Shown here one piece after another: positions 21,699-33,780 of a DNA stretch of 64,000 nucleotides; position 1 is the stretch's first letter; the number at the start of each line of letters is the position of its first letter. This DNA is from Antedon mediterranea (taxonomy: Eukaryota > Echinodermata > Crinoidea > Comatulida > Antedonidae). Where the stretch lies: contig NC_092680.1 of assembly GCF_964355755.1 (NCBI RefSeq), forward strand, positions 17,523,001 through 17,587,000, given 5' to 3'. A program made the position numbers and the translations under genes. Below the pieces are notes generated by a model. The model was not told the origin of the DNA. It did not search any database and was given only the letters and a program-made list of their open reading frames with translations.

Positions 21699-24600
21699 TC
21701 AAACAGTTGTCTGGCTGAAGGTTGGTCTACTGCAGGTAAAACTGAACTGCAAAATAAAAGAATTTTTAAAGCAAATTAGTAAAAAATAAAACAAACACAA
21801 AGCTACTCCACAGTAGTTTAATATAATTACAACCCAGTTGGTGCAGTACCCGCTGCTTACTTGGGCTCGAATCTAACCACTATAGCGATCAGCTCAAGCT
21901 GGGTGGTCAAGAGGTATGAACGCCAGGCTAGTGATCTTGAGGTCGTGGGTTCGAGTCCCACCCGAGAATTATGTCAAATTACGTCAGAGTAGGGCAAACA
22001 TCTGACAAAAAACAAAAACCTAATCAATTAAATGGCGTTACTTCTCACTACTAACATAGATAATTACTTGAACCACATTTAGGTAACATAACCATTATAA
22101 TTACCTCTGGTTTGTGATACACTTTGTGATATTTATCTACTCTGTATTCATTATTCGATGCATCGTTAATTATTCCAACAAGATTCACCAAACACATCGT
22201 TCCATCCAAAGAACTACATCTTTCACATACTGGACCAAAAAGATACTGATCATCAAAGTAATCCGGATTAAAAGTTTGTAGGATTATTTCTTCAATGAAA
22301 GTATGCATATTCTGTAAGATATTAACTGACTGACTCGGGATTTCCTTTAAAACTGAAAGTTTGATGAGATTTCTATCGTATAAGAAAATACTGCCCGAAG
22401 AAATTGTTTCTGTGTTCATTTGAAACAAACATGTGTCACTTGCTCTGAAATGTGCAAAGTTATAATAGACTTCAAGCCAATCAAAAACTTGGCAGCATTT
22501 TGCAATAAGTCGAAGAAATATAAATTCTAGTAAAACTTCACCAAAATCGAAGTAAAATATGTTAGAAGTATGATTAGAATCAAATTCACCTTGTTGTAAA
22601 TTAATTTTGGGCAATTTGCAAAGAGGACAAAATGTTCCAACTTGATCAACTTGATTAGTTATTGTAAGTGGAAACATCAACTGTGTTCCTACCAAGTACC
22701 GAATCACATAAGGATACACTCTCCAAATTCCTTTCATTCGGCAAATGTGTTCCAATAGTCTACTGTCTACAATCCCTGTTTCCAGTAATCTCTGCCAAAG
22801 ATCAGACACGGCTCTGTTTCTTTTGTGTGGTTCAGGTACATTCACTAATAATTTCAGAATGTCTATTAATATCTGAGGATCACAAACAACATAATTCTGA
22901 AGTAGTTCATCAAGTTCATTGTATATAATGTCTCCGGATTTATCAAAGAAATTCAAAAGATGACGCATCTCATATTTCACAAAGATTTTGCTTGTTAACT
23001 TTAATTCATTTTCAATATCTTTTATACTCACAATAACGGACTGTCTATGTCGAAATCCGTTTAAAGTGTTTTTAAATAATAGGTATTGTACAGAAAACAT
23101 TTCGCAAAAATATTTCAATTGTTTTACTTCATTATATATCCTTTCTCGTAAGATGTTAAGCTCCTTATCAAAGTTGAATGCGTTTTCAATAAAAAAGCAA
23201 AGTCGTCCATTTGGATGAAAAGCAAGCAATCTTGAAAACCTTTTGTAAAGATGTGCATTTACAAATTTATCAAAAGTAGAAAACGCTTTTTCATCACGTA
23301 CACTTCCTCTTCTTGTTCCTACAAGAAACACTACAACATTCTCAATTTCAACATGCATAGCAATAGATTGTAACCAGAATTGTAGCCGTTTAATGTGTCT
23401 ATCAGGATTAGAAATCGCCGCTACAGTGTTGAAAACAACTAAGTATACGCCTTGCTTTGGCATAAACAGATGGTGTGTATTATAGTACATTTCTTGTCCT
23501 GCAAAATCCCATAAACTTAGTCTGGCATCAATGTAACATTCGTTTCGCAGATCTGCTTCCATTGATTTTCTGATATGCACTATTGGTATCGATGACGTCG
23601 ATTTTACTTTCATGTAAGAAAACCATTCGTAGATTATAAACCCCCAGATCGGGGAAATAAATGTCAACAATCTTGACATAGAAAGGCTATTCTCTTTCTC
23701 TAATAGACTCAGAAGGTTAACATTTCCAATTTCCCAACCACACATTTTGCCAATATATATCCCAGCAATAAACCCAATAAATCTTTTAAGAAGGTAGTGC
23801 TGAGGAACATACCCATACGCAACAAATTTTCTTCCTAGAATACCACCATAACATAAGAAAGACACAGTAGAAATAAAACGAAATAATGTACATATGTCAA
23901 CAAAATTATGTCTTTCGAAATATATTGCTACTGTTATAAGCATCGTATTAAGTAGCAATACAATTATCACTTGTTTTCGACTAAGCCTAAATCTTTTGGT
24001 GTGAATGATCCTAAAAATGGCCAATATAGTAATTCCATAAATTGAGAACTCTAAATATTGCATACTGTACAATATCTTAGATATGTGTTCTAGTAAGACT
24101 TCGAGGGAAATTATTTTATGGCTTGGATGTATCATGCAACATAAAGCTATACATATGCCAGTCCTCCCACCTGTAGCCATCAGAACACCGACAAGGAACG
24201 ACCCCAGTCCATACATAAAAACACATGTTATAGCCGTTATGTAAATCACTAAATTTAATTCTATGACCTGTTGCTGGCCAAAATGTGTAGTGCTATCTAT
24301 GAGTACCATACATATAGTATAACCACAGCCAAAGCGATAGGCACTGTGAACATCACAAAATACCGAAAGACAACTGACATAAAACCACGCAACTGGCCCG
24401 AATCCAAATGCAAGTCCACCAAAACAGAACATTACTGTCATAGGCATAATGTGAAACATCACGTAATATGCGTCATGTAATACTTTTTGGATCGAAGCCT
24501 GAGTATCATTTTCAGACGTATTGTTTGCCTTTAACTTATCTTTATTTTTATCCAGTTTAAGCACGCGAGATACAGTCCACCACGCTGCTGAACATTCATA

Positions 24601-24927
24601 ATCTTCTAATGGAGTGTTTGTCACCTCACGCCATTTACTGTTAACATCACTAACGTTCGTCTCAGCAGTGTTTGTTTCTATTCCGATTGTACTAGGCTCT
24701 TCTGGTCGAAATTCTTTACTCTGCAAACGCCTGCAGGTTGACGTTTTCCCGGCACCATGATCACCTAGAATAAGTACCTTCGTTCTGTTAAAAGGTACTT
24801 TTCCTCTTTCTTGGGCTGTTTTGTAAGTGTCTTTAATCTCGGAATCATCTGCTAGAACTCTCAAGTTAAAGCTTCGCTTATAAGATTCAGAACATCCTCT
24901 CAAGTAATTTAATCCTTTCTGTTCCAT
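21699..24927 (-). CDS. Roc-COR GTPase split by a multi-membrane-span insertion, copy 1 (intact)
   Basis: The main exon is 24927-22105 (941 codons). A donor follows KPE (GAG then GTAATT), then a 358-bp intron, an acceptor TTTTGCAG, and a last exon 21746-21699 coding FSFTCSRPTFSQTTV. Total is 956 residues. The P-loop GDHGAGKTST is at 55-64, the switch I-like STIGIET at 79-85 and SLWDFAGQE at 471-479. The usual G4 motif is replaced by VGTRRGS (536-542). Residues ~155-440 between switch I and DFAGQ hold 8-10 hydrophobic segments (for example 157-178, 223-250, 319-337, 343-362, 382-398, 419-437). A COR-like region follows from ~610, with CDPQILIDILKLLVNV and two CxxC motifs (CPLC, CERC). There are no LRRs, kinase domain or signal peptide. 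Roc-COR homology is family knowledge; membrane anchoring and signalling are inferences. TTTATT at 21687 gives an AATAAA on the minus strand. A splice acceptor-like TATATAG upstream of the ATG hints at a 5' UTR exon. Confidence 0.85.
21880..21967 (+). repeat. tRNA-like (SINE head) sequence in intron of copy 1
   Basis: GGGTGGTCAAGAGGTATGA resembles an A box and GTGGGTTCGAGTCCCACCC forms a T arm with a perfect stem. The anticodon arm does not fold properly, so this is more likely a SINE promoter region than a working tRNA gene. Confidence 0.5.
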
Positions 24928-25140
24928 CTTGTTTTCCGATTTGATTTTCTTTTCCTATATAAGATAATTGTATAAAATAGGGCATTTCTACAACCGTAAT
25001 TATCAATTAACTATTGTAAAATTATTAAATCAAACATTTCTTAAAAGTAACACTTATTTATAAGGAATGGCGCGTCGAGGGTGCAGAACAATGTGGTTTG
25101 GAAAGGTTTAGCGCATTGCAGTAGTTATTTTGACTATGGC

Positions 25141-25800
25141 CATCTAGATCGTGCCCACATGGTTCTCGGTAGTTTCAGCTTTAAAAAAATGGCGATTTCA
25201 AATGTACGTACCGCAGGACTATAATACATGTCGTTTGTCGTTTACAGAAACGAATAAATAGACACGATGATTTATGTAACTAAAATTAGCATCCTGGGAA
25301 TTTTACTTCTGAAAGAGAAACTTATCACAAAATGGGTTCAAACGTTTGAATCAAGCGGAAATAAACCCACTTTGTGCTTTGTATGTAACATTACGTTACG
25401 TTTGTGTAATAGTAGTAGAGTAGTAGTAAAGTAGTTAAAAAAAATAAATTTGGTTTTTCTTCAACATTATGATTCTGTACTCGAGCTGTTTAACCGGTTT
25501 TCAGCAATTAAAAGATTTTTTGTAGAAGAAGTTAGGTAAATGCGAAGAATCTTTGTATATTGTGTGCGGGTATGTTTCTGCAGCGACAACCATTACACAG
25601 TGCATACCACGTTTGGAGAAATCGTTTAAGCTAAATTCGTTTTAATCCTCAATAACTAATTATTTAAGTAACCTTAATTAGTAAACAGATTTACATTATA
25701 CCGAAAGTATGTACTAACTTACTATACCATTGAGTATAAATTCTAAAAGTTACGCGCGATTAACCCTTATTTGCTCTTACGTGAATTTATATATAGATTC
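25141..25800. repeat. Duplicated flanking block A (upstream of copy 1)
   Basis: This block is colinear with 26704-27985 and 58450-59370. Shared stretches include GCGATTTCAAATGTA, GAAACGAATAAATAGA, CAACTAAAATTAGCA, TTCAACATTATGATTCTGTA, TTCGTTTTAATCCTCAATAA and the end ACGTGAATTTATATATAGA. It lies 0.2-0.9 kb upstream of the copy 1 start, so it could include promoter sequence. Alternatively it is an unclassified repeat that was duplicated with the genes. Confidence 0.7.
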
Positions 25801-26204
25801 CAATTTCTTTTAAATTTCCTCGACAGAACCTGCATTTTAATTTTCCAAAATTAAAATTGTTGTCTCTCAATAAGATTGCATCTAAACATGATCTCGCAGC
25901 ATTACTTGGGCTTACCACTAAGTTATCTGGTTACATTATAATTTGAAACAAACTAACTGTTCCTTATCTTTAAATTATATGAAGGAATTATACACATGCA
26001 TCCGAGATTCAGTAAACCAACAACGCAGTGGGGTACTGCACTATCGATTACGGTACCATTGCCAAACAATATACAGTTAACAGGAATTATGCTGTTACCT
26101 TCTCATTTATTTTCGATCTTAAAGTAGGCCTAAACACTACAATAATGTACCGGTAATACATAAGGGAATAGGAACAAAAAGGGGGATTTTCGAAGCACAG
26201 CTTA

Positions 26205-26350
26205 GGCCTACCTGTCTGGCTGTTTAACTTCTCGTTTTGATTTAGCTTTTCGCTTTTATTTTGTATCTCCATTGAGATCCAGCCACTGATACCCACAGCA
26301 TTGTCATTTTTTCAGTAATTTGCCTTTGGATTTATATATATATATATATA
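26205..26350 (+). repeat. Fragment of the hammerhead-bearing repeat (ribozyme part missing)
   Basis: It matches, in opposite orientation, 53264-53412 and 60476-60640 over TGGCTGTTTA, CGTTTTGATTTAGCTTTTCG and GATCCAGCCACTGATACCC. It ends in a TA microsatellite. The hammerhead-like section is absent. Confidence 0.65.
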
Positions 26351-26703
26351 TAGGTATATTTTCTGGTACAATAACCCGGTAACCCCTTATGATTCCTTAA
26401 AACATGAATACGCCATAGAAATAACAGCCGTTTATAACTATTGATAATCTTACCTTGGTTAACTCACAATACATCAATCAGATACAGTATGATGTACTTC
26501 CTTATACTGATACTATATCGAAGCTTAACAATCCTTGGGAACATAACTTGGGAACAAATATGTTAGAAACTCAATGACACAACTGTTAATAGGCCTACGC
26601 CATTTCCTACTAATAAATAGCGCACGAGCTTTCGATTCAGGACAGTAGGCCTAATGTGAGAGTAATTGTATACAACTAGATGGCACGCTCGCTTCGCTCG
26701 CGT

Positions 26704-27985
26704 ACCATCTAGGTCGTGCCCACAGATGGTTCTCTCGAATACACAGTATTTCCAGCGAGAAAAAAATGGAGATTTCAAATGTACGTACCGCAGGATATAA
26801 TACATTGTCGTTTACAGAAACGAATAAGTAGACACGATGATTTATGTAGTCAACTAAAATTAGCACCCTGGGAATTACTTCCGAGAGAGAAACAAAATGA
26901 GTCAAATTTTTTTATTTGGACTCATTTAAACAACCCCAATTTGTGTTTTGTATGTAACATTAAGGGTTGAGGGATGGGGGAAGAAGATAGGTACAAAGAG
27001 GAAACATTTTAAAATATATTCTTATCCACTCAGTAACGAAATATTGTTTTTAATGTTTTATAGGCCTATAAATAATACACCACTAAATACAGTAAAACAT
27101 TTACGATTTAATACGGTACTTTGTTAAAACTCTCACTGTCATAGTCGATTGAAATAGTAAAGTAAATGTAACGATACACCACTACGACGTTTATATAATT
27201 TTAAATTATTAATTAATACAAACGTTGAGAAGCAACTGTCAGTAATAACGTTTATTTATTTGTATATTATATGTTTATAATCTAACAGTAGGGCCTACCC
27301 ACACTCACAGTAATAAAGTTTATTTGTATATATTTTTATATTACATCTAACAGTACCAACACTCACAGTAAGAAATTTGCGATTCAAATTGCGATCAAAA
27401 GTGGTTAATACCATAACAGTATTGTACAGCATTGCAATACTATTTATGTTTATTCTCCAAGGGGGCCCATAAATCTAAATCTATACCTGTATGGTTAAAC
27501 CAAATAATTTGGAATGTTCCATTCATCACAAATCAATACATTTGTAAAAACGTATATTAAATGTATCAAAATAGTATTTTTTAAAGAAAATCGGCCTGTC
27601 TTCAACATTATGATGCTGTACTCGAACTGTTCAACCGGTTTTCAGCTATTAAAAACAATTATCGTAGGAGGAGATAGAAAAATGCGAAGCCTCCTCGCAT
27701 TTTTGTGGCGGGTATTTTTCAAGATGGACATCCATTAGACAGTGTATACCACGATCGGAAAACACCCCTATTTGGGGCAAATCGTTGAACCTAAATTCGT
27801 TTTAATCGTCAATAACTAATTATCTTAACTTATTAAATTAACTTAATTTAATTAGTAAACAGGGTTACATCAGGTGGTTAAAATTAGTACCGAAAGTACG
27901 AACCAACTTTATATACCATCGAGTAAAAATTCTAGAAGTAAGGCGCGATTTACCGAATTTTGCCCTTACGTAAATTTATATATAG
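26704..27985. repeat. Duplicated flanking block B (between copies 1 and 2)
   Basis: This is the same block as 25141-25800 and 58450-59370, here longer because of an extra ~400 bp (26990-27480) that has counterparts in block C (CCACTCAGTAACGAAATAT). Short frames inside are not conserved between the three blocks, so I do not call a gene. Confidence 0.7.
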
Positions 27986-28781
27986 AAACACCGATCTGCG
28001 CATGAGTTATGATCATCCCAGTACTCCCAAAGCTCGATAATAAAATTGAAATACGACGAAGTTACGTACAGTATCTGGAAGTCAAAAGCGCAGCCTATTA
28101 ACAACACAATTACTGTATTATTTATAGGCTATAGATTTCCGTAATTTAGCTTTAGGAGTTTTCCGGAACAATATATTTTAACCATAATAAGATACTTAAA
28201 AGTACGGCCGGCCGAGTGCAGTGCAGTATAATAATTATGTTTGTTAATAAACGCATATCAATACAGCAATCCGACTGCGCACACGATTAATAACGCGTAG
28301 GTTTTGTTGTTGACAGTTATTTACGACTATACCAGTTGATTCGAAACTTTCTATAGAGAATTGCGGCATGGTAGTAAACAAAGACATTTTTACCTCCATG
28401 GTTGCAACAAGAGACATTTACAAATATTAAACAATACATTATGTAAACAATACAACATAACAATACAACTTAACAAGTAAAAATACAAATATTGTTTACA
28501 TTGCGCATACGTTTGTTTTTGTTCAAATTAATTTCGTATAATTTATGGAATGCTTAAAAAGTGATTTGTACAGTTTATTCATCGCAATTGTGTATGCTGT
28601 CAATACTCCTCGCAAATAAATTGTTCTCAGCAAGAGTAAATTGAATCGATGATGATTGTAGAAAAAACAAGCACAATAGGCCTATGTTTATGTCCGAATT
28701 GGATATCTAACGGTTTCTAACAAACGTTACAAATGTCCAACATTAGTTTCCATTACAAAAAAAAAGAGCTTGTAGTCAATA
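27986..28781. other. Intergenic sequence, nothing identified
   Basis: AT-rich sequence with scattered TAGGCCTA pieces. I see no coding frame with recognisable features, RNA gene or clear element. Confidence 0.4.
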
Positions 28782-31700
28782 TTATTGAAGACTTGTGTCG
28801 GTGAAGGTCATTGGTCTACTGCAGGTAAAACTGAACTGCAAAATAAAAAGAATATTTAATTACATTAAGCAAACGCAAGTTATTGTTGTATGCATACCGG
28901 CATGGTTATTCTATATTATATAACAAAATTACCTTTGATTTACGATAAACTTTGTGATATTCATCTACTCTGTATTCATTTAATGCAAAGACATCGTTAC
29001 GTAATAAAATAAGATTCACCAAACACATCGTTCCATCCAAAGAACTACATCTTTCACACACTGGACCAAAAAGATACTGGTCATGAAAGTAATCCGGATT
29101 AAAAGTTTGTTGGACTATATCTTCAATGAAGATATTAATCTTTCGTATGATAGTAAATGATTGACTCGGGATTTCTTTAGACACTGAAAGTTTGATAAGA
29201 TTTCTATTATACAAGAAAATATTGCCAGAAGAAATTGTTTCAGAGTTTATTTGGAAAAAATATGTGTTACTTGCCCTGAACCATGCACAGTTATAATAGA
29301 TCCTAATCCAATCAAATAAGTGTTGTGATCAATTTTTGGCAATTTGCAAGGAAGACAAAATGTTCCAACTTGATCAACTTGATTAGCTATTGTAAGTGGA
29401 AACAACAACTGTGTTCCCACCAAGTACCGAATAACATAAGGATAAACTCTCCAAATTCCTTTCATTAGACAAATGTGTTCCATTAGTCTACTATCAACAA
29501 TTCCTGTTTCCAGTAATCTCTGCCAAAGATCAGACACGGCTCTGTTTCTTTTGTGTGGTTCAGGTACATTCACTAATAATTTCAGAATGTCTATTAATAC
29601 ATGAGGATCACAAACAACATAATTCTGAAGTAGTTCATCAAGTTCATTGTATATGATATCTCCAGATTTATCAAAGAAATTCAGAAGTTGACGCACCTCA
29701 TATTTCACAAAAGTATTGGTTGTCAACATTAATTCACTTTTAATATCTTTAATACTCACAATCATACATTGTTTGTGACGAAATCCATCTAACGTTTGTT
29801 TAAATAACAAGAATTTTACATAAAACATTTCCCAAAAGTATTTTAATTTTGTTACTTCACTATATATACTTTCTCGTAAGTTGTTGAGCTTCTTATCAAC
29901 TTTCAATGCGTTTTCAATAAAAAAGCAAAGTCGCCTAGCTGGATGAAAAGCAAGCAATCTTGAAAACCTTTTGTAAAGATGTGCATTTACAAATTTATCA
30001 AAAGTAGAAAACGCCTCTTCATCACGCACACTTCCTCTTCTTGTTCCTACAAGAAACACTACAACATTCTCAATATCAACATGCATAGCAATAGATTTTA
30101 ACCAGAATTGTAGCCGTTTAATGTGTCTATGAGGATTAGAAATCGCCTCTACAGCATTGAAAACAGCCAAGTATACGCCTTGCTTTGGCATAAACAGATG
30201 GTGTGTATTATAGTACATTTCTTGTCCTGCAAAATCCCATAAACTTAGTCTGGCGTCAATGTAACATTCGTTTCGTAGATCTGCTTCCATAGATTTTCTG
30301 ATATGCACTATTGGTATTGATGACGTAGTTTTTACTTTCATATAGGAATGCCATTCGTAGATGATAAAACCAGTAATAGGGGCAAAAAATGAAAATAAAT
30401 TAAAGAAATCGTGTGATTTTGAATCGCTATGGTCATCCCTTACATTAATTAAATTGTTCACATGTCTAAATTCCCAACCACACATTTTCGCTAAACATAT
30501 TCCAGCAATAAAACCAATAGCTTTCTTTAAAAAGTAATTTCCAGGTGCATACCCATACGCTTTAACCTCTCTTCCTAAAATAACCCCATACAACATTAAA
30601 AATATTGTTGCAATACAGCAAAATAAACTGCATATGTCAATACAATTGCTCCTTCCGACGTATATTGCTGAAATTATACAAATTATGTTAACTATTAATA
30701 CAATAATTAACTTCATTCGACTAATTGAAAATATTTGAGTCACTCATGCTCCTAAAAATTACAATTATAAAAACGGCAGGAAATAGGAATTTAAGATAAT
30801 ATATTATATTGTAAAGAAATGATGGTTTTTCTAAAAAACTGTCAATGGAAATTACAGTTTGATCTGGATGTACCATAATGTACAATGCTACACAGATACC
30901 AGTCCTACCGCCTGTACTCATAAGAACACCGACAATGAACGAACCAAATCCAAATATGCAGACAACTGTAACAGTAGTCACGTAAATCCAGATATTAAAA
31001 TCTATTTTGTCTATGCTTGCAAACAGTTCCTTCAATTGTGTAGCTCTATCTAAAGCTTGGTTCCCACTAGAACGTAACGCAAGGACGTAAACGCAACGCA
31101 AGCGTTTTAACCAATGAAAAGCGAAGTTATAGACAGTCAGCAATCACAAGCAAATAAGCCATCGCTTGTGATTGATCAATTCACATGCGTTGCGTTACGT
31201 CCTTGCGTTGCGTCGCTAGGAAGAACCACGCTTATGAGGAGCATACATGTAGAATATCTACAACCAAAGCGATATGCACTGTGGACATCGCATAATTATT
31301 GTCATAATACAAATGATGTACAACCACACGACTGGCCTGAACCCAAATGTAAACCCACCCAAACATAGTATAGCCGTAAAAGGGATAATATACCACATTA
31401 AGTAACATGTGTCCTCCAATACTTTTCGCATCAGTGAATTATTACTAGATGAACATTTGCCCTTTGACAACTTATGTTTACCCTGTTTAAGTACACGCGA
31501 TACAGTCCACCACGCTGCTGAACTCTCATAGTCTTCTAGTGGAGTGTTTGTCACTTCAGACCATTTACTATTAACATTACTAACGTTCGCCTCAACAGTG
31601 TTTGTTTCTATTCCGATTGTACTAGGCTCTTCTGGTCGAAAATCCTTTCCTTGTAAACGCCTGCAAGTTGACATTTTCCCGGCACCATGGTCACCAAGAA

Positions 31701-31857
31701 TAAGAACCTTTGTTCTGTTAAATGGTACCTTTCCGTTTTCTTCGGCGGTTTTGTAAACTTCTTTGATCTCAGTATCGTCTGCTAGAACGCGCATGTCTAA
31801 ACTTCTCTTGTACGATTCAGCATATCCTTTCAAGTAACTCAGCCCCCTTTTATCCAT
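28782..31857 (-). pseudogene. Split Roc-COR membrane GTPase, copy 2 (broken)
   Basis: The order of parts matches copy 1: N-terminal G-domain half from 31857, membrane block, DFAGQ half, COR region, donor after KSK (exon edge at 28933), and a last exon 28835-28782 coding FSFTCSRPMTFTDTSLQ. It is disrupted in several ways. An element of about 180 bp is inserted at 31053-31232 in the membrane block. A 1-base frameshift lies near 30735. About 110 bp is deleted near 29325, where the segment between the CxxC motif and the YYN..RAS region is lost. The P-loop reads GDHGAGKMST, so the Thr that binds Mg2+ is Met and the site would be crippled even if the frame were open. A strong acceptor (GTCTTTACAG, about 31920 on the minus strand) upstream of the ATG suggests a 5' UTR exon. 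Confidence 0.88.
31053..31232. mobile_element. MITE inserted in copy 2
   Basis: Comparison with copies 1 and 3 shows that the sequence between CTATCTA and TATGAG-like flanks is extra here. Its ends are inverted (AGCTTGGTTC and GAACCACGCT), followed inside by inverted AACGTAACGCAAGGACGT and its complement. The flanks fit a TA target duplication. No frame is present. Confidence 0.8.
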
Positions 31858-32137
31858 TTTATCCAGTTAAAAAGGTTTTGACATTGTATCTATAGTTAGG
31901 CTTCTCTCACTTATTTTCTGTAAAGACAAAGAAACGATTTTTATCAATACAATTCCTTTTAAATAGTAAACACATTTAATTTTATTTCATTTTATTCTCA
32001 ATATTATTGGTTAAGAGAGAATCTATTTTTTTTATCTATACCAGCAATATCATAATGTTTGTTTTATGTTGTTTGTTATTGTGTATGCTTTTTTATTACT
32101 ACATGTCGCTATGTTAAATGAATTCACAATATTAGCG
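31858..32137. other. Upstream flank of copy 2, nothing further identified
   Basis: This contains the probable 5' UTR acceptor of copy 2 near 31920 and AT-rich sequence. No element or gene is visible. Confidence 0.4.
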
Positions 32138-32945
32138 ATGAACACCAAAACACTAGTATGGTGTCTTTGCATAAATCCCATCTGCAAACCAACACCAAAA
32201 CACTAGTAGGGTTTCTTTGGTTAAATCCCCTCTGCAAACCAACACCAAAACACTAGTGAGGTTTCTTTGGTTAAATCCCCTCTGCAAACCAACACCAAAA
32301 CACTAGTTAGGGTTTCTTTGGTTAAATCCCCTCTGCAAACCAACAGCAAAACAGTAGTAGGGTTTCTTTGGTTAAATCCTCTCTGCAAACCAACACCAAA
32401 ACAGTTTGGGTTTCTTTGGTTAAATCCTCTCTGCAAACCAACACCAAAACACTAGTTAGGGTTTCTTTGGTTCAATTCCCTCTGCAAACCAACACCAAAA
32501 CAGTAGTAGGGTTTCTTTTGTTAAATCCTCTCTGCAAACCAACACCAAAACACTAGTTAGGGTTTCTTTGGTTAAATCCCCTCCGCAAACCAACACCAAA
32601 ACACCAGTGGGGTTTCTTTGGTTAAATCCTCTCTGCAAACCAACACCAAAACACTAGTTAAGGGTTTCTTTGGTTAAATCCTCTCTGCAAACCAACACCA
32701 AAACACTAGTTAGGGTTTCTTTGGTTAAATCCCCTCTGCAAACCAACACCAAAACACTAGTTAGGGTTTCTTTGGTTAAATCCCCTCTGCAAACCAACAC
32801 CAAAACACTAGTTAGGGTTTCTTTGGTTAAATCCCCTCTGCAAACCAACACCAAAACACTAGTTAGGGTTTCTTTTGTTAAATACCCTCTGCAAACCAAC
32901 ACCAAAACACTAGTAGGTTTTTTTTTTGTGAAATACCCTCTGCAA
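32138..32945. repeat. ~50-bp minisatellite, about 16 units
   Basis: Units contain AACCAACACCAAAACACTAG, TTAGGGTTTCTTTGG and TTAAATCCCCTCTGC in order. Length variation of one to four bases between units keeps several frames open on both strands, but the peptides are pure repeats without known features. It lies between copies 2 and 3. Confidence 0.95.
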
Positions 32946-33489
32946 GTCATATACTAATACAATTGAAATTCAAGAATGAGCTTGACGTATCGTATTTACT
33001 TTATTATGGTAAGCAGATTTGTTATTTTAGAGTTTATTATAATAATAATATTCAAAGACCGTGAATTTAGCCTATGCCTATATTGTTCTTCATTGTTTAC
33101 TGTATATTGTTATTCAATGATATTGAGAATAACTTCACTACATGCATGCACTTCCTCCTTTCACGAATCAAATGGTTAGAAACAAATTGAAACTCAATGA
33201 TTCGAAATCAGAGCTCTTCCTGATTTCATATAATAGGCATATTAACTATCTATCTCACCTCAATCTGAAAATAGGTTAGCAAACGATTACTCCGTCCGGC
33301 TCTATTAAAAATATTATATCATGTTTGATAACCAACGTCTGTGAAAAATCATGCTAGTCAGTATAGAACGATTCATTTTCACCTTCGTAATTGAAGTCGA
33401 ATCCGTTGCTTTTTAGGCAGGTGTACTTGTGCACATGTAGTGAGAGCTTTGTTGATTTTATCTTTAAATACCACTTGGGTAGACGAGTA

Positions 33490-33780
33490 CTTATATCTGA
33501 ATAGGATATTATACTTAACATTCTTAAAACTAAGCGGTCTTTTGGTGTCATTTTTTATTCTGGGCCTCGATTGTGGAATTGCCTACCTGAATGCGCTCGT
33601 GAGGTTTCTAATGTGCAATCTTTTAAGAAACTACTTAAGACGCATCTTTTTCCAAAGTGTTAAGTATTCAGTCAATGTCATATGTAACATTTTTTTTGAT
33701 TTGTAAATTATTGTATACAATATTTATATTCTTGTACAGCGTTTGGGTCTCTAAGAAAAGCACTATATAAATAACTAATA
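33490..33780 (+). pseudogene. LINE (CR1/L2-like) ORF2 C-terminal end and 3' UTR
   Basis: The frame ending with TAA at 33660-33662 encodes SFGVIFYSGPRLWNCLPE and then SFKKLLKTHLFPKC, the characteristic tail of CR1/L2-type reverse transcriptase proteins. The following sequence, with AAAAGCACTATATAAATAA and an AATA-type tail, is its 3' UTR. It is heavily 5'-truncated. Confidence 0.8.

Noticed and set aside
22668-22928. Plus-strand frames opposite the GTPase genes (also 55225-55485)
   Set aside because: They are shadows of the conserved minus-strand coding sequence. Their similarity to each other reflects the paralogues.
24950-24965. TATATAGG on the minus strand as a TATA box for copy 1
   Set aside because: It is only about 30 bases from the ATG and fits better as the end of a 5' UTR intron. 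Other copies have acceptor-like rather than TATA-like sequence here.
32221-32957. Several open frames on both strands through the 50-bp repeat array
   Set aside because: They are read-throughs of a tandem repeat with no stop in several frames. The peptides are pure repeats and occur on both strands alike.
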